Positions 8,118 to 16,727 of a stretch of 37,860 nt of DNA are shown one piece after another (within the stretch, counting starts at the first letter, position 1; each line of letters begins with the position of its first letter). The translations under genes and the position numbers were made by a program. The DNA comes from a virus: positions 1-37,860 of the IMG/VR virus record IMGVR_UViG_3300000313_000003. One strand, given 5' to 3'. The notes beneath the pieces were generated by a model. It was not told the DNA's origin, ran no database searches, and was given only the letters and a program-made list of their open reading frames with translations.

Positions 8118-9113
8118 TTATCCTCTAAACGGAGTATACATACGTGGCACACCAAAGGTTGGCATTTCCATTCTAGAAGGCATTGTTGGCATTGGACCTC
8201 TTGCTGGAACACTTGCTCCTGGGGATCCTCCACCAAACCATTGTCCACTTCCAAGACCTTGACCTACACCAGTAGCTATTCCTTCGCCTAAGCCCCCTGT
8301 TGATTCAACACCCATCATATTTCCAATTCCTTGTCCAATTCCAGAACCTACTGCTGCACCTGCGGGACCTCCATAATATGCACCTGCTGCGGTAGCACCT
8401 GCATGCATTACTGGAGCTGCAAATTTTGCAAAAGCACTAGGTCCAACTGGATTAGGCTGTACTCTTTGACCAATTCCTCTTACTGGAGGAGCTGGAAGAG
8501 ATGGAGCTGGTATGCCTACTCTATTAAATGTAGGATGTAGAGCATAAGGAAGAAGATTCTGAGCTTGTTCAGATGGAGCTCCCGCATATTGAAGAGCTTG
8601 TCCTGGCATCTGTGCTCGATAGCCTTCATGAAGAGCTGCTAATCTTTCTTGAAGATCTGTAGCAGCACGAGCTGATAGATTTTCAAAGGCCGAAGTTCGA
8701 GATTCATCACCACCTGTTAGTCGTTCTCTCAATGCAGGCAATATATCTTCTCTGAATTGTCGTAAGTAGGGAGCATTAAATCTAGATTGCGCTTCAGGTG
8801 ATCTTGAAAGATAATCAGAAATAACATCTTGTCCCTGTTCAAATATAGGCTGTCCACCTACACCGCCACCATAATTTTGACGAAAGTTTTCACCAACTTC
8901 GCCAACTAATTGTCGCTGCTCAGGACGTAATGTTTCGAATTTTTTAAATTCAGGTTTTTGCTTTTTAAGCATATTGACATATTTATTATAGGCTCTTTTA
9001 TTTTGGCCGTATTGTTTGCCTATGTCTTTTTTACCTAATTTTTCTTCATGATATGCCTTCTTTCGAGCATTTTTCTTTTGTTTTGTCCGATGTAAGAAAG
9101 ACCAGAATCCCAT
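8118..9113 (-). CDS. Putative ejection protein with glycine-zipper segment
   Basis: 331 residues; ATG 9113 preceded by GAGGTG. The N-terminus is strongly basic (FLHRTKQKKNARKKAYHEEK), the middle is a charged helix, and residues ~235-290 carry alternating small residues (GATAAGAYYGGPAGAAVGSG, GIGQGIGNMMGV) in a glycine-zipper pattern typical of membrane-inserting phage ejection proteins. The C-terminus is Pro/Met-rich. Order after the nozzle-like and fibre-like genes supports a DNA-delivery role. The exact family is not recognised. Confidence 0.75.
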   Translation of the reverse strand: MGFWSFLHRTKQKKNARKKAYHEEKLGKKDIGKQYGQNKRAYNKYVNMLKKQKPEFKKFETLRPEQRQLVGEVGENFRQNYGGGVGGQPIFEQGQDVISDYLSRSPEAQSRFNAPYLRQFREDILPALRERLTGGDESRTSAFENLSARAATDLQERLAALHEGYRAQMPGQALQYAGAPSEQAQNLLPYALHPTFNRVGIPAPSLPAPPVRGIGQRVQPNPVGPSAFAKFAAPVMHAGATAAGAYYGGPAGAAVGSGIGQGIGNMMGVESTGGLGEGIATGVGQGLGSGQWFGGGSPGASVPARGPMPTMPSRMEMPTFGVPRMYTPFRG

Positions 9114-9163
9114 AATTCACCTCAATTTTCTCTAATCTAGCATTAAAGAAATTATTTCAATAG

Positions 9164-9655
9164 TTAAAATGATGTCTTCAAATACTCAAGAAAAATAAGT
9201 CCTGATGTGATGTTGGGTGCAGCTGCTCCATTGACAATGACAATATTTGGATCTACGATTTTAATGCTTATCTGAGTATTGACGGCAACTGCATCGGCAT
9301 AAGGAATCGATCTTTTATCCACTACATTCGTAATGCATGTTCCCCATATGCGAATATAATTCGTCACATTCGTCAATCCATGCAAAATATTGGTTGTAGC
9401 ACCGGCATTTGTGGCTGGCAATGCATACATCTTAATGAAAGAAAAGTTCTTGTTTTGCGCTTGTGTAAAAGAGCCATATTGTATTCCTGTTAAGAACTCA
9501 ACAGGCTCTATTATGCCAATGACTCTAATATTTACAGCTGATGATACTTCAATATCTCGTTGAGTGAGTACTGTCAGAAGCTCTGTCGGCTCTTGAGGAT
9601 ATACTTTGCTACTCGATAGATAGGGAGCTTGTGTATTGGCGGGTTGAAATGTCAT
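9164..9655 (-). CDS. Virion-associated beta-rich protein, unknown
   Basis: 163 residues, ATG 9655 overlapping the TGA of the upstream lipoprotein gene. The C-terminal half contains HGLTNVTNYIRIWGTCITN and a stretch ending ITSGLIFLEYLKTSF; it looks like an all-beta tail or fibre-attachment domain. No catalytic residues or membrane segments are visible. It follows the nozzle-like gene and precedes ejection-type genes, so a tail role is plausible. Family not recognised with confidence. Confidence 0.75.
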   Translation of the reverse strand: MTFQPANTQAPYLSSSKVYPQEPTELLTVLTQRDIEVSSAVNIRVIGIIEPVEFLTGIQYGSFTQAQNKNFSFIKMYALPATNAGATTNILHGLTNVTNYIRIWGTCITNVVDKRSIPYADAVAVNTQISIKIVDPNIVIVNGAAAPNITSGLIFLEYLKTSF

Positions 9656-9825
9656 GGTAACAATCCTGGCTTTATAGCTAAATCAGCCGTGGCTCCTTCT
9701 TCTTCATCTACAACATCTGTCGCTTCTCCATTTGTATGAACCATGGTTATGGAAAAATTACAGCCTTGACAGGTTAAAATAAGACAAATATAGAGACAAA
9801 ATAAATATAGTCGTAACCTTATCAT
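9652..9825 (-). CDS. 57-residue secreted peptide, probable lipoprotein (spanin-like candidate)
   Basis: ATG 9825 overlaps the stop of the 762-residue gene (ATGA), and its own TGA overlaps the next ATG, so it is tightly embedded in the operon. The N-terminus MIRLRLYLFCLYICLILTC is a positively charged hydrophobic signal sequence ending in Cys-rich TCQGC, an imperfect lipobox. The mature part is short and acidic (VVDEEEGATADLA). Size and type fit a small outer-membrane lipoprotein such as an o-spanin, but the lipobox is not canonical. A Gram-negative host would fit. Confidence 0.65.
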   Translation of the reverse strand: MIRLRLYLFCLYICLILTCQGCNFSITMVHTNGEATDVVDEEEGATADLAIKPGLLP

Positions 9826-12110
9826 TGTACAAGTCTCCCTGTTGGAGCAAGATACATAACCATTGCATGAAGAGTAAATTCAGAATCTGCAATAAGACCA
9901 TTCGCCATTTGAACATCGGATAGAGTCAACTGAAGTTGGAAATTTTGACAAATTTGGTTGATATAGAGTCTATGCCAGATCTTTTCCTGCTGAACATTAA
10001 AGGAAATACCAGGTTCTGGAGCTGTCGATACAATGTTATTGCCGATAATGCCTACATTATTGGGATCGTTTGGATCATTGACGATCTGGTTGTCGCTTTC
10101 ATCAATGAAACAGTTGACGGTGAATTCACCGGTTCCTGAGTTGTTACATAGAAAGTCTATATAGCATATACGACACTGCATGCCCTGTTCATAAAAGGGC
10201 GCAAAGACTTTTGTATATATATTCAATCGATTCATAGTGATGATCTGACCACCACCTAAATATGTTCCCGTAAGTTTCTGATAAGGGAAAATATTATTTA
10301 CTGCATCGTAGAACTGGATATTGAAGTTGTTGGCATCGATAACAACAACGCGATAGATGATGTTGTTAATGACATTCGCAGTCCCAATGATATTGAGAAT
10401 GGTTATAAATTGACCTGTGACAAAGTTATGATTTGGCACAGTAACCTGAGTATTGCCATTTCCATCAAGGGCTATGGCGGTAATAGATAACGAAGGGTCA
10501 TTGGCATCTTCATCGCTTAAGATCTCAACATATCCCTGTTGATTGCCAGCAATAACTTCTAATATAAGATCGGTTTGTGCCCCTGAATTCCACTGTAAAT
10601 TCCATGTATTCCATGTACGATATGGAATGGTTGCCCATGTCATATTGTTCGTTCTTTGCCAGTATCCATAACAGGTAAAGGAGTCGTTGAAAGTGGAAAA
10701 TGAATTATTTAAATAGTTGTAGACCAATACTTTATTAGGGAATTTTACAGGCGCAGACCTGGTATCACCCTCTTGAGAATATGCCCAATAAACAAGCTGC
10801 TGTTTAAAATCACGAATGCCATACACACGCTGAAAGCCAGAATTATCGCTATTAAAATTGAAAATATAATCTGGAATATTGAGATCAATTCTTTGAACAT
10901 TGACGCTATCATCTGTGATAATACCTTGATTGCTAAATGAGAAAACACCTTTATCAAAAGGAATATAGCTGAATGTAGAAAGAGAACCAAACTCTGAATT
11001 CACCTTTTGAAATTCAAAAGGCTTCGTCTCATTCTGGGTATAAACGATTCTCCATGAAGAGCGCTCAAACTTAACAACGAGGACGTCCTTTATGAAATAG
11101 GCAGTAATGATATTTTCGTCCGTAGCTGCATCAATGAAGCCACCCTGGCCTACTACATCGCTTAACCATGCATTTGCGCCTAGCGGGTCGCCATTTGCAG
11201 AAAATCGGCATCTTTGAGGATTCTGAGTAGATGCTGCAAGATTAGCGCCTTCATATGTATTAAAAGCAAGCAATCTGCCTTTATAGGGAAGTAAGATTCT
11301 GGCTTGCTGTAATTTATTTGGAATAGCATCAACATTTGGATTAAATGTCGTCCACGTTGTGCCATCATAATATCGTAATGGATCAGGAGCTCCAGTCTTA
11401 TTGAAATTCGTAGCCCAGAAAAGATCGCCATTAACATTTTTAAAATATGAATATGTCCAGAAAAGTTGTGAATCAGAGCCTTGCCATGTCGTTGGGGCAA
11501 TAGATGGTAATTCTCTAAACAGTCCTGTTCCAGGCACATAGTCATATGCATATTTGGTATCGAAGCCGATAGTCTGTTGTGTATTGGTCGTTGATAATAG
11601 AAATCTTGTGAAAAGACCCATACAGGGAAGTGAAGGAAAATAACTAAATGTAACTACTACATTTGTTGCACCGCCAAGGGCAGGAACAAAGTTTAGCTGA
11701 AGCGCGCCTGTGATATAATTTATTGTCCCACTATTTGTAGCTGGCAAGCCAGCAAGCGTTCCATTACCATTATCGGTAAATGTAACACCCCCTACTGTAA
11801 TAGCAAGCGTCCCTGCTCGAATTTCTGCATTTGGCTCAGTTGCTCGAACGTTAATGGCAGGATCGGCTAATATATCAGCGTTATTATATACAGCACCATT
11901 TGCTTGTGTGTTAAGCGTTATCATCGATAAATTTCGCTGAAGTCTCCCAAGAAGTTCATATCCCTTTCTTTTAGGAACTTTTCCCCTCCAATTATACGCA
12001 TCTTCTATAGAAGGGAACGCTTTATCAGGTGTAAGAAATGGCTCAAGATAGGTAAACAAGCCAGAATTTTCTTCATAATTTGATATGTAGAACGGCTGAA
12101 TTCCTGTCAT
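9822..12110 (-). CDS. Large tail protein, nozzle/tail-tube-like
   Basis: 762 residues, the largest structural protein. N-terminus (FTYLEPFLTPDKAFPSIEDA YNWRGKVPKRKGYELLGRL, ~19-57) matches a pattern often seen at the start of podovirus tubular tail proteins, where the segment before a KR(K/P)GY turn anchors the nozzle. The rest is beta-rich with WD-like aromatic repeats (FWATNF, YYDGTTW, YWAYSQEG, GYWQRTNN), fitting a propeller-like nozzle resembling T7 gp12/P22 gp10. Starts four bases inside the previous gene (ATGA). Likely closes the portal channel and carries fibres. Assignment by position and architecture. Confidence 0.7.
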   Translation of the reverse strand: MTGIQPFYISNYEENSGLFTYLEPFLTPDKAFPSIEDAYNWRGKVPKRKGYELLGRLQRNLSMITLNTQANGAVYNNADILADPAINVRATEPNAEIRAGTLAITVGGVTFTDNGNGTLAGLPATNSGTINYITGALQLNFVPALGGATNVVVTFSYFPSLPCMGLFTRFLLSTTNTQQTIGFDTKYAYDYVPGTGLFRELPSIAPTTWQGSDSQLFWTYSYFKNVNGDLFWATNFNKTGAPDPLRYYDGTTWTTFNPNVDAIPNKLQQARILLPYKGRLLAFNTYEGANLAASTQNPQRCRFSANGDPLGANAWLSDVVGQGGFIDAATDENIITAYFIKDVLVVKFERSSWRIVYTQNETKPFEFQKVNSEFGSLSTFSYIPFDKGVFSFSNQGIITDDSVNVQRIDLNIPDYIFNFNSDNSGFQRVYGIRDFKQQLVYWAYSQEGDTRSAPVKFPNKVLVYNYLNNSFSTFNDSFTCYGYWQRTNNMTWATIPYRTWNTWNLQWNSGAQTDLILEVIAGNQQGYVEILSDEDANDPSLSITAIALDGNGNTQVTVPNHNFVTGQFITILNIIGTANVINNIIYRVVVIDANNFNIQFYDAVNNIFPYQKLTGTYLGGGQIITMNRLNIYTKVFAPFYEQGMQCRICYIDFLCNNSGTGEFTVNCFIDESDNQIVNDPNDPNNVGIIGNNIVSTAPEPGISFNVQQEKIWHRLYINQICQNFQLQLTLSDVQMANGLIADSEFTLHAMVMYLAPTGRLVQ

Positions 12111-12742
12111 CTTAATATACCAAAAAATAGTACAGATACATCTTGAAGATCGGCTAATGCACCATTAAAAAACGTTTGAAGTTGACACTGATTTGAATTT
12201 GTATTTGAATATCTCCATGTTGATTTACAATGAGCGGCATCTTGATTTGTATCATTAGTCGAGACAAATACCGTGTAAGTCCCATCTACAAATTGTCTTG
12301 TAAAAGTGATTATATAAGCACCAACTCCTGTTCGTACTACACTTGTTATATTATATGGTGTTGTGGAAATCAATGCTGCTGTTATGCCATTAAATCTAAC
12401 ATATGAAGAAGCGGTTATTCCTCCTCCTGTCAATCGAAGTACATTTGTAGTTCCAGCAGTATTTTTCTCGTAATAATAGAGATCATTGAACCGCTGATTC
12501 ACCACCGCGTTAGTTGAAGTTTTTGTATATAATTGGGTAATGGGAAAAGCAAAAATAGGATCAGCTACTGCTTGGATAAATGCTACTTTTCTATGAAGAC
12601 CACGATTTGCAACAGTAGCATCATTCCAAGCTACATGATCGAAATTGAAAAGCGTATTTAGTTGTCCAAAGTTTGTTAAAAATTGGCCTTGAGAAGCGCT
12701 AGGTTGGTCGGTAGGCGCTGGAATATTTGGATTATATGTCAC
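12107..12742 (-). CDS. Tail-associated structural protein, unknown; GTG start
   Basis: 211 residues. The start is GTG at 12742 with AGGTGA close upstream; that SD lies in an 11-bp inverted repeat (12746-12789). N-terminus TYNPNIPAPTDQPSASQGQF followed by TNFGQLNTLFNFDHVAWND is a layout common in small phage structural proteins of unknown fold. The C-terminal half is beta-rich (GAYIITFTRQFVDGTYTVFV). Located between the adaptor and nozzle-like genes, separated from the former by an HNH gene. Likely part of the tail knob. Confidence 0.78.
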   Translation of the reverse strand: MTYNPNIPAPTDQPSASQGQFLTNFGQLNTLFNFDHVAWNDATVANRGLHRKVAFIQAVADPIFAFPITQLYTKTSTNAVVNQRFNDLYYYEKNTAGTTNVLRLTGGGITASSYVRFNGITAALISTTPYNITSVVRTGVGAYIITFTRQFVDGTYTVFVSTNDTNQDAAHCKSTWRYSNTNSNQCQLQTFFNGALADLQDVSVLFFGILR

Positions 12743-12745
12743 ATA

Positions 12746-12789
12746 TCACCTAAAATTTATATTTGATGTCAATATATTATTTTAGGTGA
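12746..12789 (-). promoter_or_regulatory. SD-sequestering hairpin in front of the GTG-start gene
   Basis: TCACCTAAAAT (12746-12756) and ATTTTAGGTGA (12779-12789) are perfect 11-bp inverted arms separated by 22 bases. In the minus-strand mRNA the 3' arm contains the AGGTGA that is the only Shine-Dalgarno site of the GTG start at 12742. The folded form would block initiation. It lies immediately downstream of the HNH endonuclease gene. Confidence 0.6.
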
Positions 12790-12807
12790 ATTTGGGGTAG
12801 GGAAATA

Positions 12808-13392
12808 TCAATTAAATTTTTTCAAAATTCTCTGAATATTTTTCACAGTACATCGATATTTTTCAGCAATATTATCTAATTTTTCTCCTCTATCTCTTAA
12901 ATTTTTTATATTTATATGTTCTAAAGGCAATATTTTATAAATTGGATTGTTTTTCATGCGTTTTTTTTCTTTTGCATCCCTCATATTTTCAGCATGAGTT
13001 CCTAAAAATAAATGATCGGGATTAACACAAAAACCATTATCACATTTATGACAAACTTCTAAACCATCTGGTATAAAAGAATTAAACAATTCCCAACTAT
13101 ATCTATGTGCTAACATTGGTCCAGTTTTAGTTTGTATTGTTCCATAACGTTTTGTAGATTTTTTAGCTTTCCAATTCCAACAATAATCGCTTTTAATTAC
13201 ATGTGAATAAAATCTACAATGTTGTGAACAAAAACGACCACCACCTTTTCGTTCAGAAAAATATATTTTCTTACAATATCTACAACGACTAGGTCTTTTT
13301 CTGATTATATTCCAACAAATTTTGCAAATTGTATTTTTTGGGTAGAAATCGTCTATATTTTTTTTAATATTACAAATTTTACATTCTTTCAT
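12808..13392 (-). CDS. HNH homing endonuclease, free-standing
   Basis: 194 residues; ATG 13392 with GAGG upstream. N-terminal ~70 residues hold zinc-knuckle pairs ([29 protein letters not shown]...CSQHC). The HNH core follows: [10 protein letters not shown], then [20 protein letters not shown] (~114-133) and [14 protein letters not shown], which is the HNH_3 signature. The last ~40 residues are a helix-turn-helix ([20 protein letters not shown]) that likely binds DNA. Low GC and Lys/Asn-rich codons mark it as a mobile gene placed between two structural genes. It is not inside an obvious intron, so it would home as a free-standing endonuclease. Confidence 0.92.
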   Translation of the reverse strand: MKECKICNIKKNIDDFYPKNTICKICWNIIRKRPSRCRYCKKIYFSERKGGGRFCSQHCRFYSHVIKSDYCWNWKAKKSTKRYGTIQTKTGPMLAHRYSWELFNSFIPDGLEVCHKCDNGFCVNPDHLFLGTHAENMRDAKEKKRMKNNPIYKILPLEHINIKNLRDRGEKLDNIAEKYRCTVKNIQRILKKFN

Positions 13393-13423
13393 GTTAACCT
13401 CGACTTTATATCAAAGTTAACAT
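13391..13423 (-). promoter_or_regulatory. Inverted repeat around the HNH gene start
   Basis: ATGTTAAC (13391-13398) and GTTAACAT (13416-13423) are perfect 8-bp arms with an inner small dyad (CTTTATATCAAAG). In the minus-strand mRNA the 3' arm reads GTTAACAT and covers the first bases of the ATG start codon at 13392. It may hold the endonuclease start in a hairpin. Confidence 0.45.
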
Positions 13424-13453
13424 AGAATGTAATTTGATTCCAAATAAAATAAT

Positions 13454-14557
13454 CTAGAAGCCACTGTAGAGGTTGCCAAAAGGAAATTGTGGAAAAGTTG
13501 ACTGTTCCGTATATATAGTTGCTGTTCTTTCACTCGTTTGTTGGACAATCGTTCTTCTATTAATAAGCTTAAGTTGTTCTTCTAGAAGTGGTCTGAATTT
13601 TGTCATATTCTCAAGATCACCTTGATCAGTGAAAAACTTATCAGCAGCACCATATGCTAATAACTGCCACCATTCCTTTATCTGAGGCTCTGTTACTACT
13701 TCACCTTGTGCAGGATCACTATTAAGAGGAATTGGATATTTGAAGGCTTCGAAGCTTACCGTGTATGCTTGATCAGGCACAGGATATAGAAGAATCTGAT
13801 CTTGATAAAAACAAGCAGACTGCGGCCGAGATGGTACATAAGGAATATATTGGACATTGATAGGAGTTCCAGCAGGAACGGGAATTGGAAAGCCAAATGT
13901 TGGGAATACTGTTGGATCGAAAATGGTAATTTGGCCAGTCAAATAATTTATGCTACCACGATTTGCCGGAGCATTGGGTGGTGTAGCTGGATCCAATGGA
14001 TCTATAAGATTACCCTGTCCATCATCTACTAAACTTGTACTCACACTTGAATTTCCTTGAGGAAATGATGCAGAGACAAGGACGTTCCAATTAATATATT
14101 GTGCCTGAGCAGGTGTCGCTGAATAGGCTCCCGGTGGGTTTGGTTTAAATCCTGGCATAATGGGAGTATTTATAAGATTTGTAGGTCCATAGGGTCCTGC
14201 TGTCCCATTTCCTATAAATACATTCTGCTGTAAAAAGTTCAATTGAGGATTGATGCGAAAGAAATTCTGCCTTGATTGCGTCATAAATGATTGATAGCCC
14301 CCGATAAATACCGGAGGCATATCAACTAGATATAAATTTCTAGGGAAATCATATACTGGAGTATTTGCAGTCGTCGTAAATTGCCAGTTTACTCGCAATG
14401 GCTCAAGCTTTAGATGCATTGTCATATCATAGACATAAAATGTATTGATATAGCGAATGATCTCTTGATCTGATATCTGATTTGCAGAAGGTCTAGCGAT
14501 AATACGCCTTACCTTAGTGATAATATCAGCAGCTGTAAACGGTAGTGGAGAAACCAT
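13454..14557 (-). CDS. Putative head-tail adaptor protein
   Basis: 367 residues, ATG 14557 preceded by GAGG. The helical N-terminus (FTAADIITKVRRIIARPSAN, then SDQEIIRYINTFYVYDM) is a common opening of podovirus connector/adaptor proteins that dock under the portal. A proline-rich, beta-rich middle follows, and a C-terminal helical segment (EPQIKEWWQLLAYGAADKFF, LEEQLKLINRRTIVQ) again fits the adaptor fold. Located after capsid-related genes and before the nozzle-like gene, the usual place for the adaptor. Function inferred from position and helical ends. Confidence 0.75.
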   Translation of the reverse strand: MVSPLPFTAADIITKVRRIIARPSANQISDQEIIRYINTFYVYDMTMHLKLEPLRVNWQFTTTANTPVYDFPRNLYLVDMPPVFIGGYQSFMTQSRQNFFRINPQLNFLQQNVFIGNGTAGPYGPTNLINTPIMPGFKPNPPGAYSATPAQAQYINWNVLVSASFPQGNSSVSTSLVDDGQGNLIDPLDPATPPNAPANRGSINYLTGQITIFDPTVFPTFGFPIPVPAGTPINVQYIPYVPSRPQSACFYQDQILLYPVPDQAYTVSFEAFKYPIPLNSDPAQGEVVTEPQIKEWWQLLAYGAADKFFTDQGDLENMTKFRPLLEEQLKLINRRTIVQQTSERTATIYTEQSTFPQFPFGNLYSGF

Positions 14558-14565
14558 AAAACCTC

Positions 14566-14586
14566 AATGTAAAGCGGCTTTACATT
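14566..14586. repeat. Dispersed palindrome, copy a
   Basis: Perfect 10-bp arms: AATGTAAAGC-G-GCTTTACATT. On the minus strand it contains the stop codon TAA of the 143-residue gene (14580-14582). Related copies are at 21042-21060, 24818-24830 and 36084-36098. Confidence 0.8.
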
Positions 14587-15011
14587 CCGCCAGCAAATTC
14601 CATCGATTGAAATCCAAAACGTTTTTTTCTTTTTGCTGTATTAAGTAGCGGCTTTCCTTCGCTATCAGTAATCCATGAATGAATGGCATAAGAACATGTT
14701 CCAACTTTACCGTTGATTGCAGTAGCTGCACCATCTAATCCATTCAAGTGTCTTGCAACATAAAGAGGCACTTCATATTCTTCGCCATCTTTCAAGACCA
14801 TATTGAAGAAATGGCCAGGAAATTTGCGTATCTGTAGTGGTAATGAACCGCCTGGAGTTTCAAAGTTTTGAAATATTCCTTTTACAGGTTTTAACTCTTC
14901 GGACATTAATTTTTCAAGTTTTTCTTTACCACTTTTTTTTCTATCTACAGTAGCTATAGGAACTTCAACCATAGGAACATAAGCAGGAGCTATAATTTCT
15001 TTTTTTGACAT
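14580..15011 (-). CDS. Conserved-type head-region protein, unknown function
   Basis: 143 residues, ATG 15011 with AGAGG. Charged N-terminal 40 residues (VDRKKSGKEKLEKLMSEELK) then a compact domain (KPVKGIFQNFETPGGSLPLQ, IRKFPGHFFNMVLKDGEEYE, VPLYVARHLN) that looks like an ordered small protein with no known catalytic motif. Genes with this sort of sequence commonly sit between capsid and adaptor genes in N4-gp56-capsid podoviruses; I recall the pattern but cannot name the family. A stable hairpin precedes it. Confidence 0.75.
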   Translation of the reverse strand: MSKKEIIAPAYVPMVEVPIATVDRKKSGKEKLEKLMSEELKPVKGIFQNFETPGGSLPLQIRKFPGHFFNMVLKDGEEYEVPLYVARHLNGLDGAATAINGKVGTCSYAIHSWITDSEGKPLLNTAKRKKRFGFQSMEFAGGM

Positions 15012-15029
15012 ATCTACCTCTGAAATGGA

Positions 15030-15047
15030 ACCCCTCCGAAGAGGGGT
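15030..15047 (-). terminator. UUCG-capped hairpin after the capsid/decoration genes
   Basis: In minus-strand RNA: ACCCCUC-UUCG-GAGGGGU, seven perfect pairs closed by the extra-stable C(UUCG)G loop, only 8 nt after the stop at 15055. It is followed by few U residues on this strand (the AT-rich side with ATTTT is on the other strand), so it may be a partial terminator or an mRNA 3'-end protecting structure rather than a full stop. Confidence 0.6.
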
Positions 15048-15054
15048 ATTTTAA

Positions 15055-16080
15055 TTACACAGTAAGGCCTTGTTTTGCTATCCACTGATATAGTTTCCCT
15101 GTCGTCTGAACAGTAGTTCCAATCTGGATACCTCTGAACGAGACGTTTAGGGTTCTATCATCAAGGACATTTCCAACAGGAAGAGCGAGTGTGTTCACTG
15201 CTGTTTCGCCAACTGGAACTACCTGAGCAAAGCCAATCCCACCAGCTGCAACAGCAGAAGTTGGGAAAGTAAATGCTGTAAAGGCAGAGCTATTGATATT
15301 TACATCGATAGTGTTGGTGAAACCAGATACATCAGCTTGGCCAATCGCTGTGACTGTTCCAAGAAGACCGTTCATCTGAGTAGTTCCCCACCCTGCTGGA
15401 ACAAGAATTCTCACAGCCTGTCCCACAGTAAGACCATGAGTTACAGACATTGTGATTCTTGCTTGAGCAGCGAGGCTGATATTTGTAATGTAGTGATATC
15501 TAGGAGAAAACATAGTTGGGAATGGAATGGCTCTATAGCTACCATTAGTAGCATTAGCACCAAAGCCACCAACTACACCACTCGTATCAAGGTTTTGCAA
15601 AGTAAAGCTAACGTTATTAACGATAGCACCTACTGTGAAAACCATAGATGCGATGTTTTCCATGCCAACTGTATTGATCAATCTAACAAGAGATACACCA
15701 GCAATAAGTCCTGCTGTATTACCCGTTAAAACGACAGCTGGAGCTGCTTGGCTGATAGTATTACCAGCAGCGGTCAAAGGGATCAATGGACCTGGGGTTC
15801 CATTATCGCTATCTGCTACAAAAGTAAAGCCATTAGTTAAAGTCATAGATGGTATCTGCAATGTTGCAGCACCATTTGTCTTTAACTGATAGATGGCAGA
15901 ACCTGCTGGCATAAGGGATGTCCCTTCTGCAACCATAACGTTTGTATTAGCAGCAGCAGAACCGATATCTGTGATATTGGTCATTTTAAACTCGGAATAC
16001 CCAGAAGGTAAAACGAGGTTAATTTGTGTACCTAAGGAGGTAAAAGAACCTGTAAGAACAGCATTAATTGGTGAACTCAT
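15055..16080 (-). CDS. Capsid decoration/accessory structural protein
   Basis: 341 residues using ATG 16080, which has AGGAGG seven bases upstream; a longer frame from 16125 would overlap the capsid gene and lacks an SD. The sequence (SSPINAVLTGSFTSLGTQIN, LVLPSGYSEFKMTNITDIG) is beta-rich with many Thr/Ala/Val and no membrane segment. Directly follows the capsid gene by 11 bases, a typical place for a head decoration or fibre protein. A YSEFKMTNIT motif and NISLAAQARITMSVTHGLTV are typical of all-beta virion proteins. Exact role unknown. Confidence 0.78.
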   Translation of the reverse strand: MSSPINAVLTGSFTSLGTQINLVLPSGYSEFKMTNITDIGSAAANTNVMVAEGTSLMPAGSAIYQLKTNGAATLQIPSMTLTNGFTFVADSDNGTPGPLIPLTAAGNTISQAAPAVVLTGNTAGLIAGVSLVRLINTVGMENIASMVFTVGAIVNNVSFTLQNLDTSGVVGGFGANATNGSYRAIPFPTMFSPRYHYITNISLAAQARITMSVTHGLTVGQAVRILVPAGWGTTQMNGLLGTVTAIGQADVSGFTNTIDVNINSSAFTAFTFPTSAVAAGGIGFAQVVPVGETAVNTLALPVGNVLDDRTLNVSFRGIQIGTTVQTTGKLYQWIAKQGLTV

Positions 16081-16091
16081 GTTTTTGCCTC

Positions 16092-16727
16092 CTATGCCAA
16101 TGTGCAGCGTAAATTGAAGACCCAAGTATCATTAAGAATTCTTGGTACTTCAGCCATTTTCCAGCCCACAGATGCGTTAAGAGCCAGTGGTCCATCATAT
16201 ATTGGTGGACGATAGATAAATTGGGCCGAATACCCATCTTGCTCGACTGCAGCGAAGGATTCGCGGCCACAGCAGAATATATTATAAACATCTGCACCTA
16301 AAAGAGATGCATTTGCGGTAAAACTACCAATACTAGAGAGCAAGAATCTAAGGTTCGCAACAGAACCCCATTCTGCATCTAGTGTGGACTGTTGATTTGG
16401 ATAATTCCACTTCTGTATAAAGTCCTGAACGTTGTCTACTTGTCCTATAAGGGCGGTATTGCCCAAAGCGAAGTACGCATCGCGCACCGGTGCGGTCGCA
16501 AAACGGTTTTCGCCTTGTACACCTGAAACGAAACTATAAGCATTATTGCTTCTGAGTGTCTTAATGACGACATCGATATCACTACGAGTGATTTCGGTTG
16601 GATTATCGCCATTTGCACCGCCTACGCAGTTTATGAATCCTGCGGTAGCTTGGAGCATGTTTCTCATGAGTTCGTCTTCTGTCTGACGAAGGCTCACGCC
16701 TAGTCTCTGAGTCGCTTCATTTAATAC
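16092..16727 (-). CDS. Major capsid protein, exon 3 (N4-gp56-like)
   Basis: The final and largest of three exons. Joined product (160 + 155 + 636 nt) is 316 residues, a normal length for this family. Exon 3 gives 211 residues: VLNEATQRLGVSLRQTEDEL and an aromatic/Asn-rich core (AYSFVSGVQGENRFATAPVR, NYPNQQSTLDAEWGSVANLR), ending FNLRCTLA. The family normally has a helix after DP(V)LNEA, and here DP ends exon 2 while VLNEA begins exon 3, which fixes the junction. Read alone from ATG 16730, exon 3 has no SD: its upstream region is the intron end, so it cannot be a separate gene. Capsid assembly follows the scaffold gene at 18478. Splicing is predicted, not tested. Confidence 0.88.
   Translation of the reverse strand, partial: VLNEATQRLGVSLRQTEDELMRNMLQATAGFINCVGGANGDNPTEITRSDIDVVIKTLRSNNAYSFVSGVQGENRFATAPVRDAYFALGNTALIGQVDNVQDFIQKWNYPNQQSTLDAEWGSVANLRFLLSSIGSFTANASLLGADVYNIFCCGRESFAAVEQDGYSAQFIYRPPIYDGPLALNASVGWKMAEVPRILNDTWVFNLRCTLA

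Noticed and set aside
10745-10990. Hydrophobic minus-strand frame inside the nozzle-like gene
   Set aside because: Same strand, different frame, no SD; the nozzle-like frame is continuous and well supported.
15337-16117. Several plus-strand frames opposite the decoration-like and capsid genes
   Set aside because: Low-complexity complements of the minus-strand genes, without SD sites.
16064-16297. Second minus-strand frame inside capsid exon 3
   Set aside because: It overlaps the well-supported capsid frame and has no SD.
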